Shown in pieces: positions 8,717 to 17,874 of a stretch of 49,069 bases of DNA. A model generated the notes under the pieces. It had not been told where the DNA came from, ran no database searches, and saw only the letters and a list, made by a program, of their open reading frames with translations. The translations under genes were made by a program, and so were the position numbers. The stretch is from Achromobacter ruhlandii (GTDB lineage Bacteria; Pseudomonadota; Gammaproteobacteria; Burkholderiales; Burkholderiaceae_B): positions 1 through 49,069 of the forward strand of contig NZ_CADIJL010000043.1 in NCBI RefSeq assembly GCF_902859695.1, given 5' to 3'. Numbering within the stretch: position 1 is the first letter of the stretch; every line of letters begins with the position of its first letter.

Positions 8717-9436
8717 TCAATGCTTGGTGTTGCCGACGATCTGCACTGGCATGGTGCAGACGTAGCCGACACCATAGACGGTGCGGATGCCCATGTCGCC
8801 GCCGGCTTGCGCGCGCAGCTTGCGGCGCAGGCGGTGCATGTGGGCATCCAGCCGATGGGTGTCGTAGGCCTCGGCGCTGGCCCCCAGGGCCTCGACCAGC
8901 CGGCCGCGCGACAAGGGCAGCGGCGCGGCCTGGACCAGCGCGCCGATCAGGCGGCTTTCGGTATCGGTGATGTCCACCTGGATGCGTTTGGGCGACACCA
9001 GCAGGCGGCGGGCGGGATCGAAGCGCCAGATTTCCGCCGCCGGCGCGGCCGGATCGGCGGCCGGCACGACGCGCAGGCGCCGCGACAGCGCCACCAGGGT
9101 CGCGCCCAGTTCGGCCAGGTTGACTGGCTTGGTCAGGTAGTGGTCGGCGCCCAGGCTCAATCCGGATACCTTGTCTTCGCTCAAGAGGCGGCCGGTGAGC
9201 ATGATGATGCCCATCGAGGGGTAGGTGGTGCGCAGGTGCGAGACCCGCGCCAGGCCGTCGCCATCGGGCAGCATGGCGTCCAGCACGAGGATGCCGGGCG
9301 TGACGTTGAGCAGCAGTTGATCCAGTTCGGACAGCGAGCCGGCTGTGAGGATGGCCTCGCCCAGGCCGAGGTCATGGATGAATTCGGCAATGGTGTCGCG
9401 CCAGTCCCCGTGATCGTCGACGATGATGATGGTCAC
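8717..9436 (-). CDS. OmpR/PhoB-type response regulator, orphan
   Basis: A 239-aa regulator with a receiver domain (residues ~1-120: IIIVDD, LVLDAMLPDGDG with the phospho-acceptor Asp, LTG, YLTKPVNL) and a C-terminal winged-helix DNA-binding domain (residues ~140-230: LLVSPKRIQVDITDTESRLIGAL, HMHRLRRKL, VYGVGYV). It starts with GTG at 9436. No histidine kinase is adjacent; the nearest in the window is the hybrid kinase at 21 kb. It likely forms a two-gene unit with the CitE-like gene downstream. The upstream 378-base region carries a Fur-like half site and a pair of inverted DnaA boxes. Confidence 0.9.
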   Translation of the reverse strand: MTIIIVDDHGDWRDTIAEFIHDLGLGEAILTAGSLSELDQLLLNVTPGILVLDAMLPDGDGLARVSHLRTTYPSMGIIMLTGRLLSEDKVSGLSLGADHYLTKPVNLAELGATLVALSRRLRVVPAADPAAPAAEIWRFDPARRLLVSPKRIQVDITDTESRLIGALVQAAPLPLSRGRLVEALGASAEAYDTHRLDAHMHRLRRKLRAQAGGDMGIRTVYGVGYVCTMPVQIVGNTKH

Positions 9437-9814
9437 GGGGCCGGACGAGCTGGCGGTTGCGCGCGAGGCGCTCCAAGGGCAAACACGCTTTCCGCTCCTT
9501 TCATGCTAAGGCTTCTTATTGGTGTGGAGGAGTCCGCCTGGCGCAAGCGCGGGGCCGGACGCTGCATCCGCAGTGTGATCCCCTCGCGGCGCTTTCGCGG
9601 AGAATATCATTATCGCCGTTGCGGCGGCGCGGCAATGCGTGATGCCAGGAAATCGGCCAGCCGCTCCGCGGGTGACGGATGGCGGCCTGATCAAAAATTG
9701 ATCAGCCTCTGTCATGGCGCCACGAAGGCCAGCAATCGTGTGTCTGCCGATTTCTTATCCACAGAAACTGTGGATAAGAAATTGCTTCGAAAGTTGTGCA
9801 CCGTTTGCCGGATA
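9437..9814. other. Gene-free region with inverted repeat
   Basis: No convincing gene on either strand: short open frames have poor composition and no ribosome binding site. It contains the leader and promoter region of the response regulator, a partial Fur-like sequence ending ATCATTATC at 9606-9614, and the DnaA-box inverted repeat at 9750-9782 (separate entry). It is more AT-rich than the flanking genes from about 9690 to 9800. Confidence 0.6.
9750..9782. repeat. Perfect inverted repeat containing two head-to-head DnaA boxes
   Basis: Arms of 14 bases (ATTTCTTATCCACA and its complement TGTGGATAAGAAAT) are separated by GAAAC. Each arm contains TTATCCACA, an exact match to the high-affinity DnaA box, so two boxes face each other. 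There is no T run on either side, so it is not a typical intrinsic terminator. It lies after the stop of the unknown gene at 9815 and upstream of the response regulator. Confidence 0.8.
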
Positions 9815-10315
9815 TCAGGGCGCCGGCGCGGTCTCCAAATACTCCACCGGCACGCCCGGCGGCACCTTGCGCACGCGGTCGCGCTCGATGCGGGGCGGGG
9901 CGAAGCGCGTCTTGCGCGCTGCCGCGTTCTGCAACAGCACCGACAGCACCGCGCCCTTGTCCTGGATCCATTGGCTCTTGCCCCGCAGCAGCTTCATCGC
10001 GTTCTCGGCGGTTCCCAACTTGTAGGAGATGGCGTTGATCTGGACCGAGTTCTTGCCATTGAAAGCGGACTCGTCCTGCTCGGTGATCGCCGCGGCATCA
10101 AGGTTGCTGCTTTCGTGGTCGACGCGATAGATGAACTTGATGCCGCTGAAGGGATCCTGCGCCACGACGAGCTTGTCGGAGCCCGACACGTCCGACAGCA
10201 TGCCGATGACCGGCGATTCGACCAGTTGGTTGCCCCGTTGTTCTTCGGTGTAGATGAAGATGCTGGGGCGCTTGTGCCCGACCGGCGCGGGCGGGGCGAG
10301 GGGAGAACGATCCAT
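9815..10315 (-). CDS. Hypothetical protein
   Basis: A 166-aa protein I do not recognise. It starts at ATG 10315 (preceded by a weak TCAGGT Shine-Dalgarno); a longer frame from a TTG at 10420 exists, but the extra residues are poor in support. The sequence is hydrophilic and mixed alpha/beta (SIFIYTEEQRGNQLVES, DKLVVAQDPFSGIKFIYRV), with no signal peptide, membrane segment or cysteine pairs, so it is probably cytoplasmic. The last ~30 residues are basic and proline-rich (RFAPPRIERDRVRKVPPG). Codon use matches the neighbours. It stands alone; upstream is a divergent-free gap of about 130 bases before the GNAT gene. Confidence 0.6.
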   Translation of the reverse strand: MDRSPLAPPAPVGHKRPSIFIYTEEQRGNQLVESPVIGMLSDVSGSDKLVVAQDPFSGIKFIYRVDHESSNLDAAAITEQDESAFNGKNSVQINAISYKLGTAENAMKLLRGKSQWIQDKGAVLSVLLQNAAARKTRFAPPRIERDRVRKVPPGVPVEYLETAPAP

Positions 10316-10442
10316 ACCTGACTTGAAATGAGCGGGGCGGGCCGATGGCGGGCTTGCCCCGGATACCGCATTAACGGCCTCCAGTTGCGGGAACTTGAGC
10401 GCCGGCCATGATGAAAACAAAAAGAACGAACGCCGCGCCGGA

Positions 10443-11045
10443 TCAGGGCGCGCGCCGCAGCCGCGCCAGCAGGCGCGCCTTGGCGGTGGGCCAATCCTCG
10501 TCGAGGATGGCGAAATAGACCATGTCGCGGGTGCGTCCGGACTGCGCGATCAAGTGTTTGCGGAACACGCCTTCCTCGACGCCGCCGATGCGGAGAATGG
10601 CCTGGCGCGATTGCAGATTGGCCGCCTCCGTCTTGAACACGACTCGCATGATACCAATTGTTTCAAAGGCGTGCTGCAATAAAAGGAATTTCGCCTCGGT
10701 GTTGGCGCCGCTGCGCTGGCTGGCGGGGGTGAGCCAGGTGGCGCCGATCTCCAGCCGCCTGTGTGCCAACGCGATATCCATATAACGCGTGGTGCCGATT
10801 ACCTGGCCGTCATCGCGCCGCACGATGGCAAAGGGCAGGCAGGCGCCCGCCGCCTGGCCGGCCAGCGCGCGCTCGACATAGCGGCGCATGTCGTCGGCGC
10901 TGTCGACCGGCTCGGGTTGCAGCCGCCACAGTTCGGGATGCAGGCCGACCTCGGCCAGCGGGCCGGCGTGGGCCGCCGACAAGGGTTCCAGGCGTACGAT
11001 CGCGCCTTCCAGGGTGACGGGTTGCAGGGGGGCGAGGGCAGGCAT
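10443..11045 (-). CDS. GNAT family N-acetyltransferase (RimJ/RimL-like)
   Basis: A 200-aa acetyltransferase-fold protein. Beginning TLEGAIVRLEPLSAAHAGPL, it continues with FAIVRRDDGQVIGTTRYMDI, RLEIGATWLTPASQRSGANTEAKFLLLQHAFETIG and VVFKTEAANLQSRQAILRIGG. These are hallmarks of the RimJ/RimL-like GNAT group (Acetyltransf_3), which transfers acetyl from acetyl-CoA to amino groups of proteins or small molecules. The substrate cannot be inferred. It is divergent from the flavoprotein gene at 11173, with 127 bases between the starts. Confidence 0.88.
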   Translation of the reverse strand: MPALAPLQPVTLEGAIVRLEPLSAAHAGPLAEVGLHPELWRLQPEPVDSADDMRRYVERALAGQAAGACLPFAIVRRDDGQVIGTTRYMDIALAHRRLEIGATWLTPASQRSGANTEAKFLLLQHAFETIGIMRVVFKTEAANLQSRQAILRIGGVEEGVFRKHLIAQSGRTRDMVYFAILDEDWPTAKARLLARLRRAP

Positions 11046-11172
11046 GGGACGAGGCTCCGCGAGTGCGCCGCGGTCGGGCGCGGGCCGCCATCGGCCGGCC
11101 TTGGGCGCCGACAGATTCTACGCCCGCCTCGGGTGCTTGCCGAACCCGATCCGCGGGCGCAGAATGCGGCGC

Positions 11173-12408
11173 ATGAAAACAGACGTGGTCGTCCTGGGCG
11201 CGGGCATCATCGGGGTGAGCGCGGCGCTGCACCTGCAGGCGCGCGGGCGCTCGGTGACGCTGCTGGACCGGCGCGGCCCGGGCGAGGAAACCAGCTACGG
11301 CAACGCCGGGCTGATCGAACGCGCCAGCGTCATTCCCTATGCCTTTCCGCGCGATTGGCGCAGCCTGTTGCGCTACGCCGGCAACCGCGCCCCGGACGTG
11401 CGCTACCACCCGCGCTTCCTGCCGCGCATCGCGCCGTGGTTGTTGCGCTATTGGTGGCATTCGGCGCCTTCGCGCCTGGCGCGCGCGGCCGCCGCCATGT
11501 TGCCGCTGATCGAGCGCAGCGTGGCGGAACACGACGCGCTCAAGGACGCCGCCGGCATCGGCCACCTGTTCCGCCGCAACGGCTGGATCGACGGCATGCG
11601 CAGCCAGCAGAGCCTGGACCGCGCCGCGGCCGACGCCGCCGCGCTGGGGGATTATGGATTGGACTACCAGGTGCTGGACCGCCAGGCGCTGGCGGCCCTG
11701 GAACCGTCGCTGTCGCCGCGCCTGGTGGGCGCGATCCACTGGCGCGATCCGGTCAACGTGTCGGATCCGGGCGCGGTGGCGCGCGGCTACGCGGCGCTGT
11801 TCCAGCGGCGTGGCGGCACGCTGGCGCGGGGCGATGCGCGCAGCCTCGAGGCGGTGGCCGGCGGCTGGCGCGTGCGCGGCGTGACCGGGCCGATCGAGGC
11901 GCGCGAGGCGGTGGTGGCGTTGGGGCCGTGGTCGCCCGACGTGCTGCGGCCGCTGGGCTACCGCGTGCCGATGGCGGTCAAGCGCGGCTACCACCAGCAT
12001 TTCGCGCTGGAGGACGGCGCGGCGTTGTCGCGGCCGGTGGCCGATATCGACAGCGGTTTCGTGGTGTCGCCCATGACGCTGGGCCTGCGCCTGACCACGG
12101 GCGCCGAGTTCGCCGCGCGCGACGCGCCGCCATCGCCGGTGCAGGTGGCGCGCACGCGAGCGCTTGCCGGGCAGTTGCTGCCACTGGGCGCGGCGGTCGA
12201 GAGAACGCCGTGGATGGGCTGCCGGCCGTGCATGCCGGACATGCGTCCCGTGATCGGCCCGGCGCCGCGCCATCCCGGCCTGTGGCTGGCTTTTGGCCAC
12301 GCGCATCATGGCTTCACGCTGGGGCCGGTGACGGGCAGGCTGCTGGCCTGCCTGGTGACGGGAGAGACGCCGGACATGGATCCGGCGCCTTATGCGCTGA
12401 ACCGCTAG
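11173..12408 (+). CDS. FAD-dependent oxidoreductase, D-amino acid dehydrogenase (DadA)-like
   Basis: A 411-aa DAO-family flavoprotein. The N-terminal dinucleotide-binding motif GAGIIGVSAALHL (residues ~8-20) is followed by LLDRRGPGEETSYGNAG, typical of DadA-type D-amino acid dehydrogenases. The C-terminal part has WMGCRPCMPDMRPVIGPAP and the FAD-binding GHAHHGFTLGPVTGRLLA. It likely oxidises an amino or imino acid and passes electrons to the respiratory chain at the membrane. Start chosen at ATG 11173; the frame is open further upstream through the divergent intergenic region. No alanine racemase is next to it, so the exact substrate is open. Confidence 0.85.
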   Translation: MKTDVVVLGAGIIGVSAALHLQARGRSVTLLDRRGPGEETSYGNAGLIERASVIPYAFPRDWRSLLRYAGNRAPDVRYHPRFLPRIAPWLLRYWWHSAPSRLARAAAAMLPLIERSVAEHDALKDAAGIGHLFRRNGWIDGMRSQQSLDRAAADAAALGDYGLDYQVLDRQALAALEPSLSPRLVGAIHWRDPVNVSDPGAVARGYAALFQRRGGTLARGDARSLEAVAGGWRVRGVTGPIEAREAVVALGPWSPDVLRPLGYRVPMAVKRGYHQHFALEDGAALSRPVADIDSGFVVSPMTLGLRLTTGAEFAARDAPPSPVQVARTRALAGQLLPLGAAVERTPWMGCRPCMPDMRPVIGPAPRHPGLWLAFGHAHHGFTLGPVTGRLLACLVTGETPDMDPAPYALNR

Positions 12409-12472
12409 CTGAACCGCCGGGGAGCGGTGCGCGCCGGCGTCCCGGGCAGGCGGCCGGCGGCGGGGAACGGCA

Positions 12473-13600
12473 TCAGGCGCCGTTCCTGGCGCGGCGCTGG
12501 CGCACCGCCTGGGCCAGCATGTCGAGCACCGGCAGGGTCTGGGCCCAGCCCAGGCAGGCGTCGGTGATCGACACGCCATGGCGCAGCGGCTGGCCGGGTT
12601 TGAGGTCCTGGCGGCCTTCTTCGAGATGGCTCTCGATCATCACGCCGGTGATGCGCGTGTCGCCCTGGGACAACTGGGCGGCGATGTCGCGCGCCACGTC
12701 GACCTGGCGCAGGTGCGATTTGTTGGAGTTGGCGTGCGAGCAGTCGATCATGACCTGCTCGCGCTGGCCGGCGGCGCGCAGCACCGCGCAACAGGCGTCG
12801 ACGCTGGCCGCGTCGTAGTTGGGGCCTTGCTTGCCGCCGCGCAGGATCACGTGGGTGTCCGCATTGCCGCGGGTTTCGAAGATGGCGGCCATGCCCATCT
12901 TGGTCATGCCCATGAAGGCGTGCCTGGCGCTGGCGGCGACGATGGCGTCGGCCGCGATCTGCACGCCGCCGTCGGTGCCGTTCTTGAAACCCAGCGGGCA
13001 GCTCAGGCCGGAGCTGAGCTGGCGGTGGCTGGGGCTTTCGGTGGTGCGCGCGCCGATGGCGCCCCAGGCGATCAGGTCGGCGATGTACTGCGGGCTGAGC
13101 AGGTCGAGGAATTCGGTGGCGATCGGCAGGCCCAGGCCGCTGATGTCCAGCAGCAGTTCGCGGGCGCGGCGCAGGCCTTCGTTGATGCGGAAGCTGCCGT
13201 CCAGGCGCGGGTCGTTGATGTAGCCCTTCCAGCCCACGGTGGTGCGCGGCTTCTCGAAATACACGCGCATCACGATCAGCAGGTCGTCGCGGTACTGGTC
13301 GGCGGCGGCGCGCAGCTGGCGCGCGTATTCCATGGCCTGGCCATGGTCGTGGATGGAGCAGGGGCCGACCACCAGCACCAGGCGGTCGTCGCGGCCATGC
13401 AGCACGTCGGCGATGCGGGCGCGGCTGTCTTCGACCAGCGTCTGGATCTCGGCCGAGACGGGCAGTTCGTCCTGCAGCAGGGCGGGCGAAATCAGGGGCC
13501 GCACCGCGCTGATGCGGGTATCGTCCGTGCGGGTGTTGTCCTGGGTGGCGTCGGCCGCGCCGACCTCGCGGTCGTGCAGGGGATCGTCAATGCGGGTCAA
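12473..13600 (-). CDS. aroG: 3-deoxy-7-phosphoheptulonate (DAHP) synthase, class I
   Basis: A 375-aa type I DAHP synthase, which condenses phosphoenolpyruvate and erythrose-4-phosphate in the first step of the shikimate pathway. Recognised by VVGPCSIHDHGQAMEYARQL, the PRTTVGWKG motif, the GARTTESPSHRQLSSGLS stretch and a C-terminal IMIDCSHANS-like motif (MIDCSHANSNKSH). It is about 25 residues longer than E. coli AroG at the N-terminus. The start is TTG at 13600, supported by GGAG seven bases upstream; the nearby ATG at 13617 is out of frame. Which aromatic amino acid feeds back on it cannot be read from the sequence, so the symbol denotes the family. Confidence 0.93.
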   Translation of the reverse strand: MTRIDDPLHDREVGAADATQDNTRTDDTRISAVRPLISPALLQDELPVSAEIQTLVEDSRARIADVLHGRDDRLVLVVGPCSIHDHGQAMEYARQLRAAADQYRDDLLIVMRVYFEKPRTTVGWKGYINDPRLDGSFRINEGLRRARELLLDISGLGLPIATEFLDLLSPQYIADLIAWGAIGARTTESPSHRQLSSGLSCPLGFKNGTDGGVQIAADAIVAASARHAFMGMTKMGMAAIFETRGNADTHVILRGGKQGPNYDAASVDACCAVLRAAGQREQVMIDCSHANSNKSHLRQVDVARDIAAQLSQGDTRITGVMIESHLEEGRQDLKPGQPLRHGVSITDACLGWAQTLPVLDMLAQAVRQRRARNGA

Positions 13601-13801
13601 GGGAAGCTCCGTGCCATGGATTCGGGAAAGACCGCCATTATCGCACCGGCGCGCCTCGTCCGTCCGGGCGATGTCCCCCGGGCCCTAGGCCGATCGGCGG
13701 CAGCCCCGCCGAAATCGGGCCTAGCCCGTCCTGGGTGGCGTACAGTCGGGGGAACATGCCTTAGCATTGAGCTACATGCCGACACCCCGAGGACGCGCAC
13801 G

Positions 13802-15025
13802 ATGCCCAAAACCGATGCCGGTGCCAGTCGACGGATCCTTCTCGTGGAAGACCACCCCGTGGAACGGGCCTACCTGCAGAACCTGCTGCTGGCGCTGGGC
13901 TACCGGCGGGTGGCGGGCGTGGGCAGCAGCACCGAGGCGGTGGGCGCGCTGGCGCGTCAATCCTATGACGTGGTGATCAGCGACATTGTCATGGGCGAGG
14001 GCGACGGCACCCGCCTGCCCAACGAATTGCGCCAGATGGTGGACGCCGGCCGCCTCAAGCGCATGCCGCCCATCATCTGGATCAGCAGCCTTTCCGATGA
14101 ACTGCTGCAGTCGCACGTGCGGCTGGCGTTGCAGGGCGGCTGCCCGTCGGCGCAGGCCCTGTCCAAGCCGGTGTCGCGCTCGGCCATGCAGCATGCCATC
14201 AAGGCGGCCCTGCACAGCCTGGACGACGACACGGCCTCGCCGCGCCAGACGGTCGTGCGGCGCGACGAAATCGAGGCCGTACTCGGCCATGCGCTGACGT
14301 CGGGCGAGGGCATGAGCGTGGTCCTGCAACCGCAGGTGGACCTGGACTCGCGGCGCGCGGTGGCGGCCGAGGCGCTGTCGCGTTGGCATCATCCGAAGCT
14401 GGGCGCCATCCCCGCCGTCGATTTCGTCCCGGCGGCGCATCGGCTGGGCATGGACCAGATTCTGTTCAACCGCGTCGCGGATTGTGTGATCGAAGTCCAG
14501 GTGCGCATGCATGCGGAGGGCATCGCGGTCCCGATCGCCATCAACGCGTCGGCCTCGACGCTGTGCGCGCCCGGCCTGCCGGGCGACCTGGAGCAGCGCG
14601 TGGCCCGGGCCGGCCTGCCGGCGCGCCTGGTCAAAGTGGAGCTGACCGAGGACGAGCCGGTGACCGACTGGCTGGCCTTGTCGTCGGCGCTGAACCTGTT
14701 GCGGGTGCGGGGATTCGAGCTGGCCATGGACGACTTCGGCGCGGGCATCGCCTCGATGCGCCTGTTCTCGGCGATGCCGTTCACCGAGTTGAAGATCGAC
14801 CGCGATTTCATCGTCCACATGCATCGCGAGCCGGCGTCGCGCGCGGTGGTGGCCGCGGCCATCGAAATGGGCCGCGCGCTGGGCCGGCGCGTGGTGGCCG
14901 AAGGGGTCGAGCAGGAACGCGATATCCAGCTGCTGCGCGAGCTGGGGTGCACCGTGGCGCAAGGCTACGGCATCTCGATGCCGCTATCGCCGGACGAGTT
15001 CATCGCCTTCTGCCGCCGGCAGTGA
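13802..15025 (+). CDS. Response regulator with EAL domain (REC-EAL, c-di-GMP phosphodiesterase)
   Basis: A 407-aa protein: receiver domain (residues ~10-135, with ILLVEDHPVER and VVISDIVMGEGDG holding the phospho-acceptor Asp, and SKPVS), then an EAL domain (residues ~165-405). Conserved catalytic positions are present: AEALSRW (EAL), AINASAS, VELTEDE, MDDFGAG, LKIDR and VAEGVEQ, so it should hydrolyse c-di-GMP. The layout is like RocR. Start at ATG 13802 after GAGGA. It is closely similar to the stand-alone EAL protein at 41225 (both have VLLQPQVDL/VVLQPQVDL and ELTED). No adjacent kinase. Confidence 0.9.
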   Translation: MPKTDAGASRRILLVEDHPVERAYLQNLLLALGYRRVAGVGSSTEAVGALARQSYDVVISDIVMGEGDGTRLPNELRQMVDAGRLKRMPPIIWISSLSDELLQSHVRLALQGGCPSAQALSKPVSRSAMQHAIKAALHSLDDDTASPRQTVVRRDEIEAVLGHALTSGEGMSVVLQPQVDLDSRRAVAAEALSRWHHPKLGAIPAVDFVPAAHRLGMDQILFNRVADCVIEVQVRMHAEGIAVPIAINASASTLCAPGLPGDLEQRVARAGLPARLVKVELTEDEPVTDWLALSSALNLLRVRGFELAMDDFGAGIASMRLFSAMPFTELKIDRDFIVHMHREPASRAVVAAAIEMGRALGRRVVAEGVEQERDIQLLRELGCTVAQGYGISMPLSPDEFIAFCRRQ

Positions 15026-15050
15026 GGCCAGCCGGCGGCAGGGCGATGCG

Positions 15051-16697
15051 TCAGATGCCGGACACGTCGATATTGCCCGGATAGTCGATCGAGAACTTCA
15101 GCACCACGTCGCGCGACTTGCCGGGTTCCATGTCCCAATTCCAGACCAGCACGCCGTCATCCTCGCGCTTGATGTCGCGCTCGGCGGGCGACAGCAGCTT
15201 GACCTCGATCTTCTCGTTGCGCGAGATCGGCAGGCGGTCCTTGAAGGTGACCTGCTCCTTGGTGGTCTTGTTGTTCTTGACGGTGATCTTGTACTCGTAG
15301 GTCACGCGCTTGCCGTTGCCGGAGAAGCCGGTGCTTTCGGTAAAGCGATTGACCAGCTGGCGCTTGATCGAGATGCCGTCGTCCGCGCCCAGCGCCAGTT
15401 CGAGTTTTTCGCCGGGCATCACCGTCTTCATGGAAGAGGCGGCGACGAAGGCGTCATCCAGGAAGGTGTTGAGCGTGCCCGCCAGGAACGGGTAGTCGGT
15501 GCCGTTGCTGGCCAGGGCGGTCAGGAAAGCGGCCTCGCGCAGCGCCGGCGTCGATTGGTATTGCAGCGTGGCGGGCAGCTTGGCGGTGGTGATGGCGACG
15601 CGCTGCGCGCTGTTGTCCGACGGCAGCGTGGCCGGCGCGCGGATCTGGAACGAAGCGCTGGTGGCCTCGGCCTGCACGGCGGCGGTCGATTCCTTCACGT
15701 CCTCCAGCGCATACGCCGCGTCGCCGGCTGCCATTTCGGCGCTGGCTTTCGGGCTCATGCGCACACGCGAATCGCTGCGTGCGACCGGCGCTGGCGCCGC
15801 TGCCGGCATCGGCATGATGGGTGACGGCGGGGCCGCCACGTCGATGATCCACGGAGTCAGCTTGGGCGCGCCGCCGCCCAGGGCCGGGCGTGCGGTCGAC
15901 AGCGTCAGCTTGACGTTGTTCCAGTCCTCGCCGCTGTTCTGGCGGATGACGCCGAAGTAGCCCAGGTCGACGCTGCGATCGGCGGGGCGCAGGCGCGCGT
16001 CGTAGGCGGGCGTCCAGCGCGCCCCGGCCACCGCGTACGAAACGTTCAGGTCGAGCTTGCCGGCGCGCGCCAGGTTGACGCGCAGCGTCACGGTCTTGGT
16101 GCGGCGATTGATCTGGCCCTGCAACCGGCCCAATTCGCCCTGCGCGGCCGACAACTGGCGCTCCAGGTCCTCGCGCTGCTCGGCGACATGCCGCAGGCCG
16201 GCCAGCACGCGGCTGAGCGTGTCGGCGCTGAGCGACTGGATCGCCTTCAGTTCTTCCAGCGTCGGGCGCGGGCCGTCCTTGGCCGGTTCGGTGGCGCCTC
16301 GCTGCATCATCGCCACCAGTTCGCGCTGGTTGTCCAGCACCGCCGCCTCGTCCTCGAGCGCGGATTGCTGGCCTTGGAGCTTGCGGATCTGTTCTTCCAG
16401 CTGCTTGACGCGGTCGTTGGCCGTATCGGCCTGGAAAGCGTCGCGCACCCGCACGTCCAGCAAGGTGGCCTGGCCGCTGCTTTTGGCCGAGACCTGCAGC
16501 GAGTTCTCCTGCAGGCTGGCCGGCAGCTTTTCCAGCACCAGTTCGTGCTCGCCGGCCGCCAGTTCGCTGCTGGCGGCGCGGGTGACCACGGCGCGATCCT
16601 GGTAGACCGTGACGGCGTTGATGGAGGAGGCCAGTCCGGCGGCCGCGGCCAGACCGGGAAGCGTGGCGATGGCCACAGCCAGGAGAGTACGTTGCAC
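15051..16697 (-). CDS. Secreted DUF4139 domain protein
   Basis: A 548-aa protein with a signal peptide (RTLLAVAIATLPGLAAAAGL), an N-terminal DUF4140-like domain (VTVYQDRAVVTRA, about residues 25-120), a coiled-coil segment (about 95-215, QLEEQIRKLQGQQSALEDE) and a C-terminal DUF4139 domain (WTPAYDARL to the end, with DRLPISRNEKIEV). This is the mucoidy-inhibitor-A-like architecture; function unknown, probably periplasmic or envelope-associated. Between the coiled coil and the C-terminus is an Ala/Pro/Met-rich linker. The start is GTG 16697, with AAAGG upstream. Confidence 0.85.
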   Translation of the reverse strand: MQRTLLAVAIATLPGLAAAAGLASSINAVTVYQDRAVVTRAASSELAAGEHELVLEKLPASLQENSLQVSAKSSGQATLLDVRVRDAFQADTANDRVKQLEEQIRKLQGQQSALEDEAAVLDNQRELVAMMQRGATEPAKDGPRPTLEELKAIQSLSADTLSRVLAGLRHVAEQREDLERQLSAAQGELGRLQGQINRRTKTVTLRVNLARAGKLDLNVSYAVAGARWTPAYDARLRPADRSVDLGYFGVIRQNSGEDWNNVKLTLSTARPALGGGAPKLTPWIIDVAAPPSPIMPMPAAAPAPVARSDSRVRMSPKASAEMAAGDAAYALEDVKESTAAVQAEATSASFQIRAPATLPSDNSAQRVAITTAKLPATLQYQSTPALREAAFLTALASNGTDYPFLAGTLNTFLDDAFVAASSMKTVMPGEKLELALGADDGISIKRQLVNRFTESTGFSGNGKRVTYEYKITVKNNKTTKEQVTFKDRLPISRNEKIEVKLLSPAERDIKREDDGVLVWNWDMEPGKSRDVVLKFSIDYPGNIDVSGI

Positions 16698-16866
16698 GTG
16701 TGCACCTTTGAGCGGGTTGCGCCGGCCGTCCCCCTTTCGCGGGGGAGTGGCGAGGCGATAGCGCGACAATTTACAGGCGGCGGCAGCCGTCGGGTTTACA
16801 GAAGGTGACAAACGCGACAGGCCGATACCAGGCCCTTTTCCCGCTCGGGGCCGGGGCTTGCACCTG

Positions 16867-17769
16867 TCATCCCGCCGCTTCCGGATGGGCCAGCGCGCGC
16901 AGCATCTGGACCGCGTTGCGCGCGGCGATGGATCGGTCGTGGCGGCGGTAGGCCATATCCAGCAGGGCATGCGGCGCGTCGCCCTTGATGGGCCGGTACT
17001 CGATGCCCTGGGCGCCCATGTGGCGCATGGCCGCGGGCACGATCGAGATGCCGACGCCGGCGGCCACCAGGCTGACGATGGAGGCCATCTGCGGCGCCTC
17101 CTGGATCACGCGGGGCGAGAAACCGGCGCGCAGGCAGGCGTTCTGGATCGCATCGTACAGGCCGGCGCCGATGGGGCGGGGATAGAGCACGAAATCCTGG
17201 TCGGCCAGCGCCGCGATGGGCACGCTGCGCTTGCGGCTGAGCGGATGGTCGGGGGGCAGGGCGATAAGCATCGGCTCGTCCAGCACGCGTTCGGTTTCGA
17301 ACTCCGGGTCCAGCACGTAGGGCGGCCGCACGAACGCCACGTCCACCTGGTTTTCGCGCAGCCCGCGCAGCAGGCTGACGGTATTGCTTTCGGTCAGGCT
17401 GATGCGCACGTCGGGATAGCGGTCGCGGAAAGCGCGGATGGCGCGCGGCAGATACGGATGGAACACGGCCGACGCGGTGAATCCCACGGTGATGGCGCCA
17501 TGTTCGCCGCGCCCGAGACGGCGCGCGGTATCGATGGCGCGGTCGGCGCTGGCCAGGATGGCGCGCGCGTCCTCCAGGAACTGGGCGCCGGCCTCTGTCA
17601 ATTCGACGCCGCGCGGCAGGCGCAGGAACAGCGGCGTGCCGATCTCGCGCTCCAGCTGCTGGATCTGCTGGCTGAGCGGCGGCTGGCCGATGCCCAGCCG
17701 CGCGGCGGCGCGGGTGAAATGCAGCTCGTCGGCGACCACGGTGAAATAGCGCAGGTGTCTCAGTTCCAT
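16867..17769 (-). CDS. LysR-family regulator (YnfL/BenM-like)
   Basis: A 300-aa LysR regulator: HTH at residues 1-60 (MELRHLRYFTVVADELHFTRAAARLGIGQPPLSQQIQQLE) and a type-2 periplasmic-binding-like effector domain from ~90 (ITVGFTASAVFHPYLP). The effector domain is of the BenM/CatM type. It is divergent from an MFS transporter with a 105-base intergenic region, the same arrangement as E. coli ynfL-ynfM, so it most likely controls that transporter and itself. The spacer holds TATATTGGACATATG (about 17799-17813), a T-N11-A dyad suitable as an operator. Confidence 0.92.
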   Translation of the reverse strand: MELRHLRYFTVVADELHFTRAAARLGIGQPPLSQQIQQLEREIGTPLFLRLPRGVELTEAGAQFLEDARAILASADRAIDTARRLGRGEHGAITVGFTASAVFHPYLPRAIRAFRDRYPDVRISLTESNTVSLLRGLRENQVDVAFVRPPYVLDPEFETERVLDEPMLIALPPDHPLSRKRSVPIAALADQDFVLYPRPIGAGLYDAIQNACLRAGFSPRVIQEAPQMASIVSLVAAGVGISIVPAAMRHMGAQGIEYRPIKGDAPHALLDMAYRRHDRSIAARNAVQMLRALAHPEAAG

Positions 17770-17874
17770 CGTTAATAAATATAGCGAGTGCCGGTTTCAT
17801 ATATTGGACATATGCAGGGGAAAAGTCTACCTTGGTCGCACGGGCCATTGCCCGCCGCTTTTTCGAGAATCCCG

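Noticed and set aside
7567..8970. Long plus-strand open frame opposite the CitE-like and ABC-F region
   Set aside because: Gly/Arg/Ala-rich translation without a domain, caused by GC-rich third positions of the real minus-strand genes.
9457..9642. Short plus-strand open frame in the gap between the response regulator and the unknown gene
   Set aside because: Highly basic, low-complexity peptide, no ribosome binding site, and it covers promoter sequence.
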